Notes: generated from the letters alone by a model not told the origin. A stretch of 64,000 nt of DNA from Sphingomonadales bacterium 28-55-16 (GCA_002278855.1 NCGG01000008.1:1-64000), one strand, 5' to 3'. Positions 27,817 through 36,419 are shown, counted from the first letter of the stretch. Translations and numbers: made by a program.

Positions 27817-29564
27817 AAATGCGCCGCATCGGACATTGGGCCATTTTTGCGATTTGGTTGGTGCTGTCTGCCGCGCTCATCATCACGGGCTGGAACCATA
27901 TCCGTTTGGGCGTTGGCTGGGATCCCGATGACCAGTTGCGGCTCGTCCAGTTGCGCGATTTCCTGAACGGGCAGGGCTGGTTTGATAATCGGCAATATCG
28001 GTTGAGCCCGCCCGAAGGGGCGCCGATGCACTGGTCTCGCCTTATCGAGTTGCCATTGGCAGTGTTGGTTCTTTTGAGTGCGCCCTTGGTCGGGCAAGTG
28101 CAGGCGGAAACCGTCGCCAGCATAGTCGTACCTTTGTTTTTGTTCGGCGGAATCATCCTTTTGCTGTCGCATATTGCGTCGCATATTGGCGGGCCTGTGG
28201 CGGGCATAATTGCGGCCGGCATGGCCGCCATATCGGGGCCACTTGTCACGCAATTGCGGCCGATGCGGATTGACCATCATGGGTGGCAGATCGCGATGGC
28301 GGTGCTGGCGCTGGCGTCGCTGTTTCATGCCAATGCACGCAAGGCAGGGCTTGTTTTGGGCGTTGCTCTTGCCGTCTGGCTGCATATTTCATTGGAAGCG
28401 GTGCCAATGTCCGCGGCGTTTTTCCTGTTCCTTGGTTGGCAGTGGCTGACCCGCCGGGATGCAGCGTCACGGCTATTCTGGACCATCACGTCGTTTTCCC
28501 TTTCCTCGCTGGTGTTATTTCTTGGCACACAGACTCAGGGTTTCGGCGCAAGCGTGTATTGTGACACCGTGTCCCCGCCGCATATCTGGGCGATATTGGC
28601 GGCGTCTATATGCATGCTGCCGGGCCTGATGTTTGCGCCGCGCCGCGCCGCGTTGCGCGCGCTGATCATGCTATCGGCGGGCGCTGCCGCCGTCCTTGTT
28701 GTTGGGTTGCGTGCACCCGCGTGTCTTACAGGGGCATTCGGCACACTTGACCCGCTTGTGCGCGCATATTGGTATGTCCACGTACAAGAAGGCATGCCCA
28801 TATGGCATCAACCCCTCGGCACAGCCGCAATTTTGCTCGCTGGACCGGTCGTTGGTTTGGTCAGCAGCCTTTATCTGGCACATAAGATGACAGGACAGCA
28901 CCGTCAGAGTCTTATCATCCTCAGCTTTTTCACACTTTGCGGCTTCATTTTGTCGTTGCTGGTACTCCGGACGGTGTCCGTTGCATCGGCCTACGCCATT
29001 GTGCCCGCCGCGTTATTGGTCGCGCATGTCTTTGCGCAGTATCGGCAGGAAAATCTTCCGGCGCGCCGAATCTTGTGCGTCGTAGCGATGCTGTTGCTTG
29101 CGAGCCCGGCTTCTTGGGTGAGTTCCTTAACAGATATCTGGCGTACACCACAGACAGCGCATGAGGTTCACCGCGAGAAGCGTTTAGCCGCGTGCGAATC
29201 CGCACAGTCGGTCGCTGCTTTAGGGGCATTGCCCATAGGACAATTTATCGCGCCTTTTGATATGGCGCCAATGATCCTTGCGCGCACCAAACATAGCGTG
29301 CTTGCCAGCGGCCACCACCGCAATGCACACGCCATGCGCGACCATATTGAGGTGTTTCGTTCGCCGCCCCAGATCGCACATCTGTTGTTGCACAAGCGCG
29401 GTATTGATTATGTCGCAGTCTGCGCGGATGAGGAGGAACTGGCCGATTATGCGCGAAAAGACCCGAACGGTTTGTGGGCGCACATGGCACAGGCTAAGGT
29501 GCCCAATTGGCTGGAGCCGCTGCCCGTTATGGGCAAAGCTATCCGCGTTTGGCGCGTGCGCTAA
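27813..29564 (+). CDS. STT3/AglB-like GT-C membrane glycosyltransferase, copy B
   Basis: A 583-residue polytopic paralogue of the preceding protein. It keeps W-D-P-D-D-Q-L-R at 36-43, M-H-W-S-R near 72-76, R-I-D-H-H-G-W at 152-158 and T-K-H-S-V-L-A-S-G-H-H-R-N at 492-504. Conserved D-P-L-V-R-A-x-W-Y also occurs in both, in the mid-region loop. Divergence elsewhere suggests an old duplication with distinct acceptors or donors. Translation is coupled to copy A through ATGA at 27813. Its TAA overlaps the stop of the convergent SDR gene, leaving no room for a terminator. As with copy A, the reaction is inferred only from fold-level motifs and the neighbouring GtrA gene. Confidence 0.75.
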   Translation: MKMRRIGHWAIFAIWLVLSAALIITGWNHIRLGVGWDPDDQLRLVQLRDFLNGQGWFDNRQYRLSPPEGAPMHWSRLIELPLAVLVLLSAPLVGQVQAETVASIVVPLFLFGGIILLLSHIASHIGGPVAGIIAAGMAAISGPLVTQLRPMRIDHHGWQIAMAVLALASLFHANARKAGLVLGVALAVWLHISLEAVPMSAAFFLFLGWQWLTRRDAASRLFWTITSFSLSSLVLFLGTQTQGFGASVYCDTVSPPHIWAILAASICMLPGLMFAPRRAALRALIMLSAGAAAVLVVGLRAPACLTGAFGTLDPLVRAYWYVHVQEGMPIWHQPLGTAAILLAGPVVGLVSSLYLAHKMTGQHRQSLIILSFFTLCGFILSLLVLRTVSVASAYAIVPAALLVAHVFAQYRQENLPARRILCVVAMLLLASPASWVSSLTDIWRTPQTAHEVHREKRLAACESAQSVAALGALPIGQFIAPFDMAPMILARTKHSVLASGHHRNAHAMRDHIEVFRSPPQIAHLLLHKRGIDYVAVCADEEELADYARKDPNGLWAHMAQAKVPNWLEPLPVMGKAIRVWRVR

Positions 29565-30316
29565 AGATGCATGAAGTCGCGGTCGAAACTTTTCAAATGC
29601 GCGCCGCCATCGACAAAAATAACCTGCCCGGTGATATCCTGCGCTTGGGCGAGATAGACCACTGCGTCCGCGACAGCAGAAGGCGAGGGCAGCTTACCCA
29701 AGGGCATCATATCGGCCAGTCGCACTTCTTGGTCCGCTGTGTAATCGTCTGTTGAGATAACAAGCCCGGGTGCAACACCATTAAAGCGCGCACGGCCAGC
29801 GAATGCTGCTGCCATGGACCGAATGGATGCAGCAAGCGCTTGCTTTGATAATGTATAACTCATCTGGTCACCATGCGGGTTGGCAATCCGTTGGTCGAGG
29901 ATGTTGACAATGGCTGGCCGCTTCTCTGGCCCCGCGGCGCGGACCAAAGCCTGTGCCAGCAACAATGGCGCAAACATATTGAGCCGGAAATGCGCCTCCA
30001 GCGTTTCAAGCGTCATCGCCTGCCAATCATCTTGCCCGAACATCGCCGCATTGTTCACCAGCAGATCTGGCGCTCTGCCAAAATGCGATGCGATCATGTC
30101 GATCAACTCGGCTGGATGGCCGATGCTCAGGTCAAAAGTGAAAGCGTGCCATGCGCTGTGATGAATCTCCAGTGCCGCCGCCAAGGCAGCCGTCGGCGGC
30201 GCATCCACATGGCTCACCAAAGCCAGCGCGTAACCAGCGCCCGCGAGTTTTGCCGCAATCTCTGCGCCCAGCCGACGCTTACCGCCTGTTACAATTGCAA
30301 GCGGCGCTGCCGTCAC
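29561..30316 (-). CDS. short-chain dehydrogenase, pteridine reductase (FolM/PTR1)-like
   Basis: A 251-residue SDR. Its cofactor loop T-G-G-K-R-R-L-G fits the T-G-x-x-R-R-x-G form typical of pteridine reductases (FolM, PTR1), which prefer NADPH. L-V-N-N-A-A-M-F and the catalytic pair Y-x-x-x-K in S-Y-T-L-S-K-Q-A are present, and it ends with V-D-G-G-A-H. The start overlaps folB (ATGA at 30313-30316). This strongly suggests reduction of a dihydropterin such as dihydrofolate or dihydromonapterin. Other SDR substrates remain possible. Confidence 0.82.
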   Translation of the reverse strand: MTAAPLAIVTGGKRRLGAEIAAKLAGAGYALALVSHVDAPPTAALAAALEIHHSAWHAFTFDLSIGHPAELIDMIASHFGRAPDLLVNNAAMFGQDDWQAMTLETLEAHFRLNMFAPLLLAQALVRAAGPEKRPAIVNILDQRIANPHGDQMSYTLSKQALAASIRSMAAAFAGRARFNGVAPGLVISTDDYTADQEVRLADMMPLGKLPSPSAVADAVVYLAQAQDITGQVIFVDGGAHLKSFDRDFMHL

Positions 30317-30681
30317 GTGCGGCTCCGCGACATAGTGATACCAATCGCTTCATTATCCTCGGCAATCGCCAATTTGACGATTTTTACGAGGATGTTGCTG
30401 ATGCGTGGGTCGTCGGCAAAAAGCGTGTCCATGATATGATCAGCGACCGCCTCAATCAGCGTGAAGTGCACGCCCTCGGGCAGTTTGGTCGCGGCCTCTT
30501 TCAATGTCATATAATTTTTGGACGCCGACAACGGCGTGTCCGGCGCATAATGCGGCGCCATATCGAGCGTTGTGCTGATCGAGATGCGCAGCGGCTGCGG
30601 CAAATGCGTTTCCTGGCTGTAAATGCCGGTGAGGACATTGACGACAAGGTCGTGCACTTCGAGAATTAGACTGTCGTTCAT
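30313..30681 (-). CDS. folB: dihydroneopterin aldolase family protein (FolB/FolX)
   Basis: A 122-residue T-fold protein that would convert dihydroneopterin to 6-hydroxymethyl-dihydropterin in folate synthesis, or epimerise its triphosphate in the FolX branch. L-V-V-N-V-L-T-G-I-Y-S-Q-E at the N-terminus and the central T-L-I-E-A-V-A-D-H-I (catalytic-region glutamate) fit the family. The ATG has AAGGAG a few bases upstream. It is coupled to the pteridine reductase-like SDR downstream, and lies 21 bases after the methyltransferase gene. The FolX plus FolM pairing used for tetrahydromonapterin in E. coli is the alternative reading. Confidence 0.85.
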   Translation of the reverse strand: MNDSLILEVHDLVVNVLTGIYSQETHLPQPLRISISTTLDMAPHYAPDTPLSASKNYMTLKEAATKLPEGVHFTLIEAVADHIMDTLFADDPRISNILVKIVKLAIAEDNEAIGITMSRSRT

Positions 30682-30702
30682 ATCACTCCTTAAGTTCGCG
30701 GT

Positions 30703-31581
30703 TTAACGCGACCAGCGGGCGAAAATGGCGGTGGGCAAAAGCATGCCCCGGCCGTCTTCGCGCACCGCCAATTCGCCAAATTCAACCTTGCCGCCAAGGT
30801 CGGCAAAATGGGATTCCAAGAGCCCGCCCAGTGCCAGCGCGGACATGCGCACAGCGTAGACGGTCAAAAACAAAAATTTCGAGTTCACATCGAGCAACTG
30901 CCGGCAATTGGCGATGAGTTCGGGGAGGTCTTCCTCCAGTCGCCATATTTCGCCTTCTGGTCCACGGCCATATTTGGGCGGGTCGAGCAATATGCCGTCA
31001 TAGCGCTTTTCACGGCGCACTTCACGCGCCACAAATTTCGCGGCGTCGTCGACGATCCAGCGAATGGGGCGGTCCGACATGCCCGACATTTCGGCATTGG
31101 CACGCGCTTGGCCAACGGACTTCTTCGATGCATCAACATGCACCATTTGTGCGCCGGCCGAGGACAAAGCGAGGGTGCCAACGCCGGTATAGCCAAACAG
31201 ATTCAGCGCAACGGGGTCTGCAACATCCGCCAATTGGCCGCGCATCCACCGCCATACCGGGTCCATATCGGGGAAGAAGCCCAAATGGCGAAACGGTGTG
31301 CATGACGCCGTGAAGTGCACTTCGTCATTCCACGACAAAGGCCAGCCATCCATTGGAACGGGTTTGTTATTATACCAACGTCCGCCACCATCATCGTCTG
31401 ACCCCGGAACGAATTCCGCGTCGGCCGGCCATTCCTCTAATGCGGGCGCCCACATGGCTTGTGGCTCAGGGCGGATAAAGCGGCGGTCGCCATAGGATTC
31501 ATATTTACGCCCATGCCCCGAGTCGATCAGCGTGTAATCGCTGCGCGGCTCGCTGATGAGGGTGACGAAATCCTGTTCCAT
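30703..31581 (-). CDS. class I SAM-dependent methyltransferase, RlmI/RlmK-like
   Basis: A 292-residue methyltransferase related to the catalytic part of 23S rRNA cytosine-C5 methyltransferases such as RlmI. The SAM site is A-L-N-L-F-G-Y-T-G-V-G-T-L-A (about 124-137), and the acidic strand V-H-V-D-A-S-K-K follows. The catalytic-type motif is I-L-L-D-P-P-K-Y-G-R-G-P (about 196-207). The usual N-terminal PUA domain of RlmI is absent, so substrate recognition must differ. It starts two bases after the thrC stop and shares its strand with folB, forming a thrC-methyltransferase-folB-SDR run. Confidence 0.85.
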   Translation of the reverse strand: MEQDFVTLISEPRSDYTLIDSGHGRKYESYGDRRFIRPEPQAMWAPALEEWPADAEFVPGSDDDGGGRWYNNKPVPMDGWPLSWNDEVHFTASCTPFRHLGFFPDMDPVWRWMRGQLADVADPVALNLFGYTGVGTLALSSAGAQMVHVDASKKSVGQARANAEMSGMSDRPIRWIVDDAAKFVAREVRREKRYDGILLDPPKYGRGPEGEIWRLEEDLPELIANCRQLLDVNSKFLFLTVYAVRMSALALGGLLESHFADLGGKVEFGELAVREDGRGMLLPTAIFARWSR

Positions 31582-31583
31582 GT

Positions 31584-32990
31584 TCAGCGCGTGGCGCGCG
31601 CCAGCACATAATCCCGCACGGCGTCATAGGTGCCGGGCAAAACGTCAAAGCGTTCTTCGCGGTCAAACAATTGCGCTACCCGCGCCGGCAATGCCGGACG
31701 CACACCGGTTGCAGCTTCAACTGCATCGGGGAATTTGGCGGGATGGGCAGTTGCCAATGTCACCACGGGCACATCGGAACGGATGCCAGCGGTCCGTGCG
31801 GCGTGCAATGCAATGGCCGTGTGCGGGTCGATGATCTGGTCGGTTGCACCATAAGCCCAGCGCATGGCGGCAGCCATTTGCTCGGCATCCGTCCGCGCAC
31901 TGGTGAGCAATGTCGCTTTTTTGCGCATGTCGGGCGAGAGCACCATTTTGCCCATTTGTTCGAACCATTTCATACGCGCGCCAGTCGTGGAACCGTCACG
32001 GCCCTCCAGATCGAACAGCAGGCGTTCAAAATTGCTCGACACCTGAATATCCATCGATGGCGATGCTGTCGGGGTCACGCCCAGCACCGAATAGTCGCCC
32101 TTCGACAAGGCACGGTGCAAAATGTCGTTGATGTTTGTGGCCACAATCAGCCGCTCAATAGGAAGACCCATTTGCGCCGCGACATAGCCTGCAAAAACAT
32201 CGCCAAAATTCCCCGTTGGCACGGAGAAGGCGACCTTGCGCTCGGGCCCGCCCAGCCGAAGCGCGGCGTAGAAATAATAGACCACTTGCGCCATCAGCCG
32301 CGCCCAGTTGATCGAATTGACCGCGGATAGGGTCAGCGGACCATTGACATCCTTGTCGTTGAACATCCGCTTTACCATCGCTTGGGCATCATCAAAGCTG
32401 CCGCCGATAGCGATGTTATGGACATTGGGCGCAAGGATCGTTGTCATCTGCCGCCGTTGCACATCGGACACGCGATTGTGTGGATGCAGCATGAAAATTT
32501 CGATTTGCGCGCGTCCGGCGACGGCATCAATTGCAGCTGACCCTGTATCGCCCGAGGTCGCGCCAACAATGGTCAGTTTCTTGTCCGTACCCGAAAGAAA
32601 GCGCTCGAAAAACTGGCCAAGCAATTGCAGCGCAACATCCTTGAACGCCAAGGTCGGGCCGTGAAAAAGCTCCAGCAACCAATGCTGGCCGTCCAACTGC
32701 ACCAATGGCGTGACGGCTGTATGGGCGAAAGAACCATAAGCTGTCGCGCATAGGCCCTTGAGCTCTGCCTCGTCCAAGACACCTGCCGTAAACGGTGCCA
32801 TGACACGCGCCGCGAGATCAACATAAGAAAGCCCACGCATTGCAGTGATGTCTTCTGTTGAAAATTGCGGCCAATGGCGGGGCACATACAAGCCTCCGTC
32901 GCTTGCCAAGCCCGTCAGGGTGACGCCTGCAAAATCGAGCGCGTCCGCGTTGCCGCGGGTGCTGATATATTCTGTTCTGTTTACCACCAT
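31584..32990 (-). CDS. thrC: threonine synthase
   Basis: A 468-residue PLP enzyme of the long threonine synthase type, converting O-phosphohomoserine to threonine. It begins Y-I-S-T-R-G-N-A and has F-H-G-P-T-L-A-F-K-D-V-A-L-Q-L-L (about 105-120) with the PLP-binding lysine, G-A-T-S-G-D-T-G-S-A-A and S-V-P-T-G-N-F-G-D. ATG 32990 matches the family start; an upstream in-frame TTG would add 13 unsupported residues. No good ribosome site is visible, so initiation may be weak or leaderless-like. The upstream GMC gene ends 42 bases before it. Confidence 0.95.
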   Translation of the reverse strand: MVVNRTEYISTRGNADALDFAGVTLTGLASDGGLYVPRHWPQFSTEDITAMRGLSYVDLAARVMAPFTAGVLDEAELKGLCATAYGSFAHTAVTPLVQLDGQHWLLELFHGPTLAFKDVALQLLGQFFERFLSGTDKKLTIVGATSGDTGSAAIDAVAGRAQIEIFMLHPHNRVSDVQRRQMTTILAPNVHNIAIGGSFDDAQAMVKRMFNDKDVNGPLTLSAVNSINWARLMAQVVYYFYAALRLGGPERKVAFSVPTGNFGDVFAGYVAAQMGLPIERLIVATNINDILHRALSKGDYSVLGVTPTASPSMDIQVSSNFERLLFDLEGRDGSTTGARMKWFEQMGKMVLSPDMRKKATLLTSARTDAEQMAAAMRWAYGATDQIIDPHTAIALHAARTAGIRSDVPVVTLATAHPAKFPDAVEAATGVRPALPARVAQLFDREERFDVLPGTYDAVRDYVLARATR

Positions 32991-33031
32991 AACGGGCAAT
33001 CGGTTAACCGCAGCGCCGCATTTAGGCAAGA

Positions 33032-34615
33032 TTATTGCAAGTCAGCCCGCACAAATTCAGCACATCTTTCGCCGATCATCATGCTGGGCGCATTGGTGTT
33101 TCCAGAAACAAGGCGCGGCATGATGCTGGCGTCGGCGACATAAAGGCCGTCAATGCCCCGATATTTCAGGCGCGGATCAACGACGTCGCTATCATTTGGC
33201 CCCATGCGACATGTGCCCACGGGGTGGTAGACGGTGTCGGCGCGGCTGCGGATCAGGTCGTCCAATGCTGCGTCGTCATGTATATCCACGGGATGCCGGT
33301 TTTTGCCGTTATAGGCAGCAAGCGCGGGTGCTTCGAATATGCGGTGCATCGCGCGGACGCCGCTGCGCAAAGTCGCCATGTCGCGGTCGTCGCTTAAGAA
33401 CGCGGGGTCAATCAGCGGCGCTACGCTGGCGTCCGCAGACGACAGACGCACCGTACCGCGGCTTTCAGGGCGCAGCACACATGCATGGCAGCTAAAACCA
33501 TGGCCCTTCACCTTCGACCGGCCATGATCTTCCAGCATCGCAGGCACAAAATGATATTGGATGTCGGGCGCTGGCAAGCTTGCGTCCGAACGCCAGAACC
33601 CGCCTGCCTCAGCAAAGCAGGTGGTCATCACGCCCGTGCGCTTGAACCTATGTTCGATGATCGCCTTGACCATCTTGCCGGTGCCGGCGAGCGAATCACC
33701 GAAGAAATCGGTTTTTGACTGCGTTTCAAAGCTCGAAACATAGTCGATATGGTCTTGCAGGTCCGCGCCAATAGCCGCTTTGTCATGAACGACGTCGACC
33801 CCGACGCTGCGCAGATGTTCGGCTGGGCCCATGCCGGAGAGCATCAAGATTTGTGGTGAGCCAAAGGCGCCCGCCGACAAGATGACTGCACCGCGCGCCT
33901 TTATGGTGCGGCGCTTGCGTCCTTGCCGAATGATAACGCCAGTTGCGCGGCCGTTTTCGACGATGATTTTCTCGGTCAAGGCGCCGGTGAGCACTTCCAT
34001 CCGGTCCCGCGCAGGCTCGACATAAGCGCGCGCTGCGGTCCAGCGTTCGCCACCCTTTTGCGTGACTTGATACAGACCAAAGCCGTCCTGCGTTGCGCCG
34101 TTGAAATCCGCATTGATCGGCAATTGCAATTCGGCCGCAGCCTCAATGAATGCCAGGCTGCCGGCTTGTGGCCAACGCTGGTCGGAAACAGAAAGCGGCC
34201 CGCCCGCGCCATGAAAGGCGTCGGCGCCGCGCTCATTATCTTCGCAGCGTTTGAAATAGGGCAACACGTCGTCATAGGACCAGCCATCGCAACCCAAGGC
34301 CGCCCAATTGTCATAATCATATTTGTGGCCACGGATGTAGACCATCGCGTTGATCGCGCTTGATCCGCCAAGTCCCTTGCCACGCGGTTGATAACCCGTA
34401 CGCCCGTTCAAGCCCTTTTGCGGGACAGTGTCATATTTGTAATTGGACGCATTGCGGATAAATGGCATGAAACCGGGCGTCTTGATCAGCATGTTATTGT
34501 TGGTGCCGCCAGCCTCAATCAAGCAAACCTTATATTTGCCACCTTCGGACAAGCGTCCGGCCGCTGCGCTGCCTGCGGAACCACCGCCGATAACAATGAT
34601 GTCGAATTCGTCCAT
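33032..34615 (-). CDS. GMC-family FAD oxidoreductase (choline/alcohol dehydrogenase-like)
   Basis: A 527-residue flavoprotein. It has the dinucleotide fold I-V-I-G-G-G-S-A-G-S-A at about 6-16, the first GMC signature R-G-K-G-L-G-G-S-S-A-I-N (about 77-88), the second signature G-A-F-G-S-P-Q-I-L-M-L-S-G and the C-terminal V-Y-H-P-V-G-T-C-R-M-G with the catalytic histidine. It oxidises an alcohol, and choline is the textbook substrate, but sphingomonad members often act on polyethylene glycol or other alcohols. The start at 34615 is supported by GGGAG upstream and the conserved N-terminus; the longer reading to 34717 is rejected. No betaine aldehyde dehydrogenase is nearby. Confidence 0.9.
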   Translation of the reverse strand: MDEFDIIVIGGGSAGSAAAGRLSEGGKYKVCLIEAGGTNNNMLIKTPGFMPFIRNASNYKYDTVPQKGLNGRTGYQPRGKGLGGSSAINAMVYIRGHKYDYDNWAALGCDGWSYDDVLPYFKRCEDNERGADAFHGAGGPLSVSDQRWPQAGSLAFIEAAAELQLPINADFNGATQDGFGLYQVTQKGGERWTAARAYVEPARDRMEVLTGALTEKIIVENGRATGVIIRQGRKRRTIKARGAVILSAGAFGSPQILMLSGMGPAEHLRSVGVDVVHDKAAIGADLQDHIDYVSSFETQSKTDFFGDSLAGTGKMVKAIIEHRFKRTGVMTTCFAEAGGFWRSDASLPAPDIQYHFVPAMLEDHGRSKVKGHGFSCHACVLRPESRGTVRLSSADASVAPLIDPAFLSDDRDMATLRSGVRAMHRIFEAPALAAYNGKNRHPVDIHDDAALDDLIRSRADTVYHPVGTCRMGPNDSDVVDPRLKYRGIDGLYVADASIMPRLVSGNTNAPSMMIGERCAEFVRADLQ

Positions 34616-34683
34616 ATCGCCTGCTCCCTCTTCGACGCTAGGTTTAAGCGGGCGATTAACTACTGGCAAGGGTGTAAATAGCC

Positions 34684-35580
34684 TTAGTCGGCCTTGGCTT
34701 TCTGGCTTTGTAGCCACTGTGCACGAAGGCTATCGGATGTGTCCCTGCTGCCATCGTGGCTCCAGCCTGGCGCGCGCCATATATATGAAAATTTATGCCG
34801 CCATGGCGCCGACTTCACATCCTGCGCAATCCCAATCCATTCGTGAAACACGCTCCACAACAGGTTGAACGTCCCCAATTGTTTTACAATCCCGTAGCGG
34901 ATTTTTTCGCCTTCCACCTCTTCGGTGAACGTCCCGAAGATGCGGTCCCAGATGATGAAGGTTCCGGCATAATTTTGGTCGAGATAGCGCGGGTTGGTCG
35001 CATGGTGGACGCGGTGGTGGCTGGGCGTGTTCATGACATATTCGACCCAGCGCGGGAATTTGTAGATGGCTTCGGTGTGGATCCAGAATTGATAGATGAG
35101 ATTGAACGCGCCAACGAACAAAAGCATGGCCGGATGAAAACCCAAAAACGCCAAGGGTATCCGGAAAATAAAGCCAAGCGCGATAAAGCCAGTCCATGTC
35201 TGACGCAGCGCGGTCGATAGGTTGTAATGCTGGCTGCTATGATGGTTTACATGGCTTGCCCAGAACCAGCGCACGCGGTGCCCCGAACGATGCGCCCAAT
35301 AATAAGCAAGATCATCAAGCACAAAACATAAGGGCCACGCCCACCAGACCCAGCCGATATCGAAAAAGCGATGTTCGTATATCCACATGGCAAGGTTGAA
35401 CACCAAGGCGCCGGAGAGCGCGCCTGCCACGGTGCTGCCGGTGCCCAATGCCAGCGACGTCAGCGTGTCACGGGGTTCATATTTTTCTGGCGCACGCTGC
35501 CGCACCCAGAGCATTTCTGCCACGATGAGGATGATGAACGCCGGGACGGCGTAATCAATTGGATTGAAGAGATCCGGCAT
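34684..35580 (-). CDS. sterol desaturase/fatty acid hydroxylase family membrane enzyme
   Basis: A 298-residue integral membrane di-iron enzyme with about four to five hydrophobic segments. The histidine clusters are H-R-S-G-H (about 97-101), H-V-N-H-H (about 110-114) and H-H-R-V-H-H (about 193-198), plus H-T-E near 168. In sphingomonads this superfamily includes carotenoid, fatty acid and sphingolipid hydroxylases, so hydroxylation of a membrane lipid is likely, with the substrate unknown. It is followed on the same strand by the GMC oxidoreductase after a 68-base gap. The two could act on the same alcohol, but that is speculation. Confidence 0.9.
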   Translation of the reverse strand: MPDLFNPIDYAVPAFIILIVAEMLWVRQRAPEKYEPRDTLTSLALGTGSTVAGALSGALVFNLAMWIYEHRFFDIGWVWWAWPLCFVLDDLAYYWAHRSGHRVRWFWASHVNHHSSQHYNLSTALRQTWTGFIALGFIFRIPLAFLGFHPAMLLFVGAFNLIYQFWIHTEAIYKFPRWVEYVMNTPSHHRVHHATNPRYLDQNYAGTFIIWDRIFGTFTEEVEGEKIRYGIVKQLGTFNLLWSVFHEWIGIAQDVKSAPWRHKFSYIWRAPGWSHDGSRDTSDSLRAQWLQSQKAKAD

Positions 35581-35589
35581 GTGTGCGTC

Positions 35590-35991
35590 CTATACTGTCA
35601 AATTGCGCAAGCCAGCCGCCCAGTGCGGCGCTTGCGAACCCAGATTAAGTGTGACCGATCCAAAGGTTTTTTCCCCTGTCCCGACAGTGAGAAAATTCTG
35701 GTCAAGGCGGGACTCATTATGTCGGTCGAGCAGCCTTCCCGCCCATTGGACGCCATGGCGGCGGACCAGTAGGTGCCTGCCGTCGGCATCGCGCAGAAGC
35801 GCGGCAATGCCGGCCTTATCAATGGCTATTTCCACTGCGTCGAACCCGCAGCAGGTTTCATTGGCAATCTCGCGCGCTTGCTCTTCGCTGCGGATGCGGA
35901 CGTCACCACCGAGCCGCAAGGATCGCGCGAACCACGCGATAAACAATATCGCGGCAACGGACCCTGCCAGTTTCAAAATTTCTGCGATCAC
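35590..35991 (-). CDS. small membrane-anchored protein of unknown function
   Basis: A 133-residue protein with one N-terminal hydrophobic segment (about 5-24) followed by a basic stretch and a mixed alpha/beta domain. That domain contains E-Q-A-R-E-I-A, G-R-H-L-L-V-R-R-H-G and a Thr/Gly-rich C-terminus. It starts with GTG, overlapping the stop of the TIGR01244 gene (GTGA), and ends nine bases before the sterol desaturase-like gene. The overlaps on both sides argue that it is real and part of one transcript. I do not recognise the family. Confidence 0.7.
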   Translation of the reverse strand: MIAEILKLAGSVAAILFIAWFARSLRLGGDVRIRSEEQAREIANETCCGFDAVEIAIDKAGIAALLRDADGRHLLVRRHGVQWAGRLLDRHNESRLDQNFLTVGTGEKTFGSVTLNLGSQAPHWAAGLRNLTV

Positions 35992-36419
35992 GAAGCGCGC
36001 CCTCGCAGCATATCCATCATCGCGGTCACGGGGGTGAGGTCATAGCCGGCATCCGACGCTTTTTCTGCCAAGGTGGCCGGATGCGCACCGCGTGATGCGC
36101 GCGCCAGCGCCCACAAGAAAGTAGAACGCGTGCCCGAGCGGCAATAGGCCAGCACTTTGCCATCGGCCTTGTCTAAAGCGTCTGCCATCGCGGTCACTTG
36201 CCATTCTGCAAAGCCGGCATGTGTCACGGGAATGGCGACATATTCCAAGCCAGCGGCCGCAGCGGCTGCGGCGATTTCTGACCCCGGGCTTTGGTCAGCC
36301 GATTCGTCTTCAGGGCGGTTATTGATGATCATCGAAAAGCCCGCACTGGCGGCGTCGGCAACGTCCGAAACGGCGATTTGCGGGGCCGCATAAAATGTAT
36401 CAGTCACCATCCGGAACAT
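35988..36419 (-). CDS. TIGR01244-type sulfurtransferase/phosphatase-fold protein
   Basis: A protein of about 143 residues with the TIGR01244 signature: G-F-S-M-I-I-N-N-R-P-E-D-E, A-A-G-L-E-Y-V-A-I-P-V and the active loop L-A-Y-C-R-S-G-T-R-S. The loop has the Cys-x4-Arg spacing of rhodaneses, not the Cys-x5-Arg of tyrosine phosphatases, although the fold belongs with dual-specificity phosphatases. Related domains sit on beta-lactamase-like persulfide hydrolases, so sulfur transfer or sulfide handling is a reasonable inference. The start is ATG 36419 (AGGA seven bases upstream); ATG 36410 is also possible. Coupled to the next small gene by GTGA. Confidence 0.78.
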   Translation of the reverse strand: MFRMVTDTFYAAPQIAVSDVADAASAGFSMIINNRPEDESADQSPGSEIAAAAAAAGLEYVAIPVTHAGFAEWQVTAMADALDKADGKVLAYCRSGTRSTFLWALARASRGAHPATLAEKASDAGYDLTPVTAMMDMLRGRAS

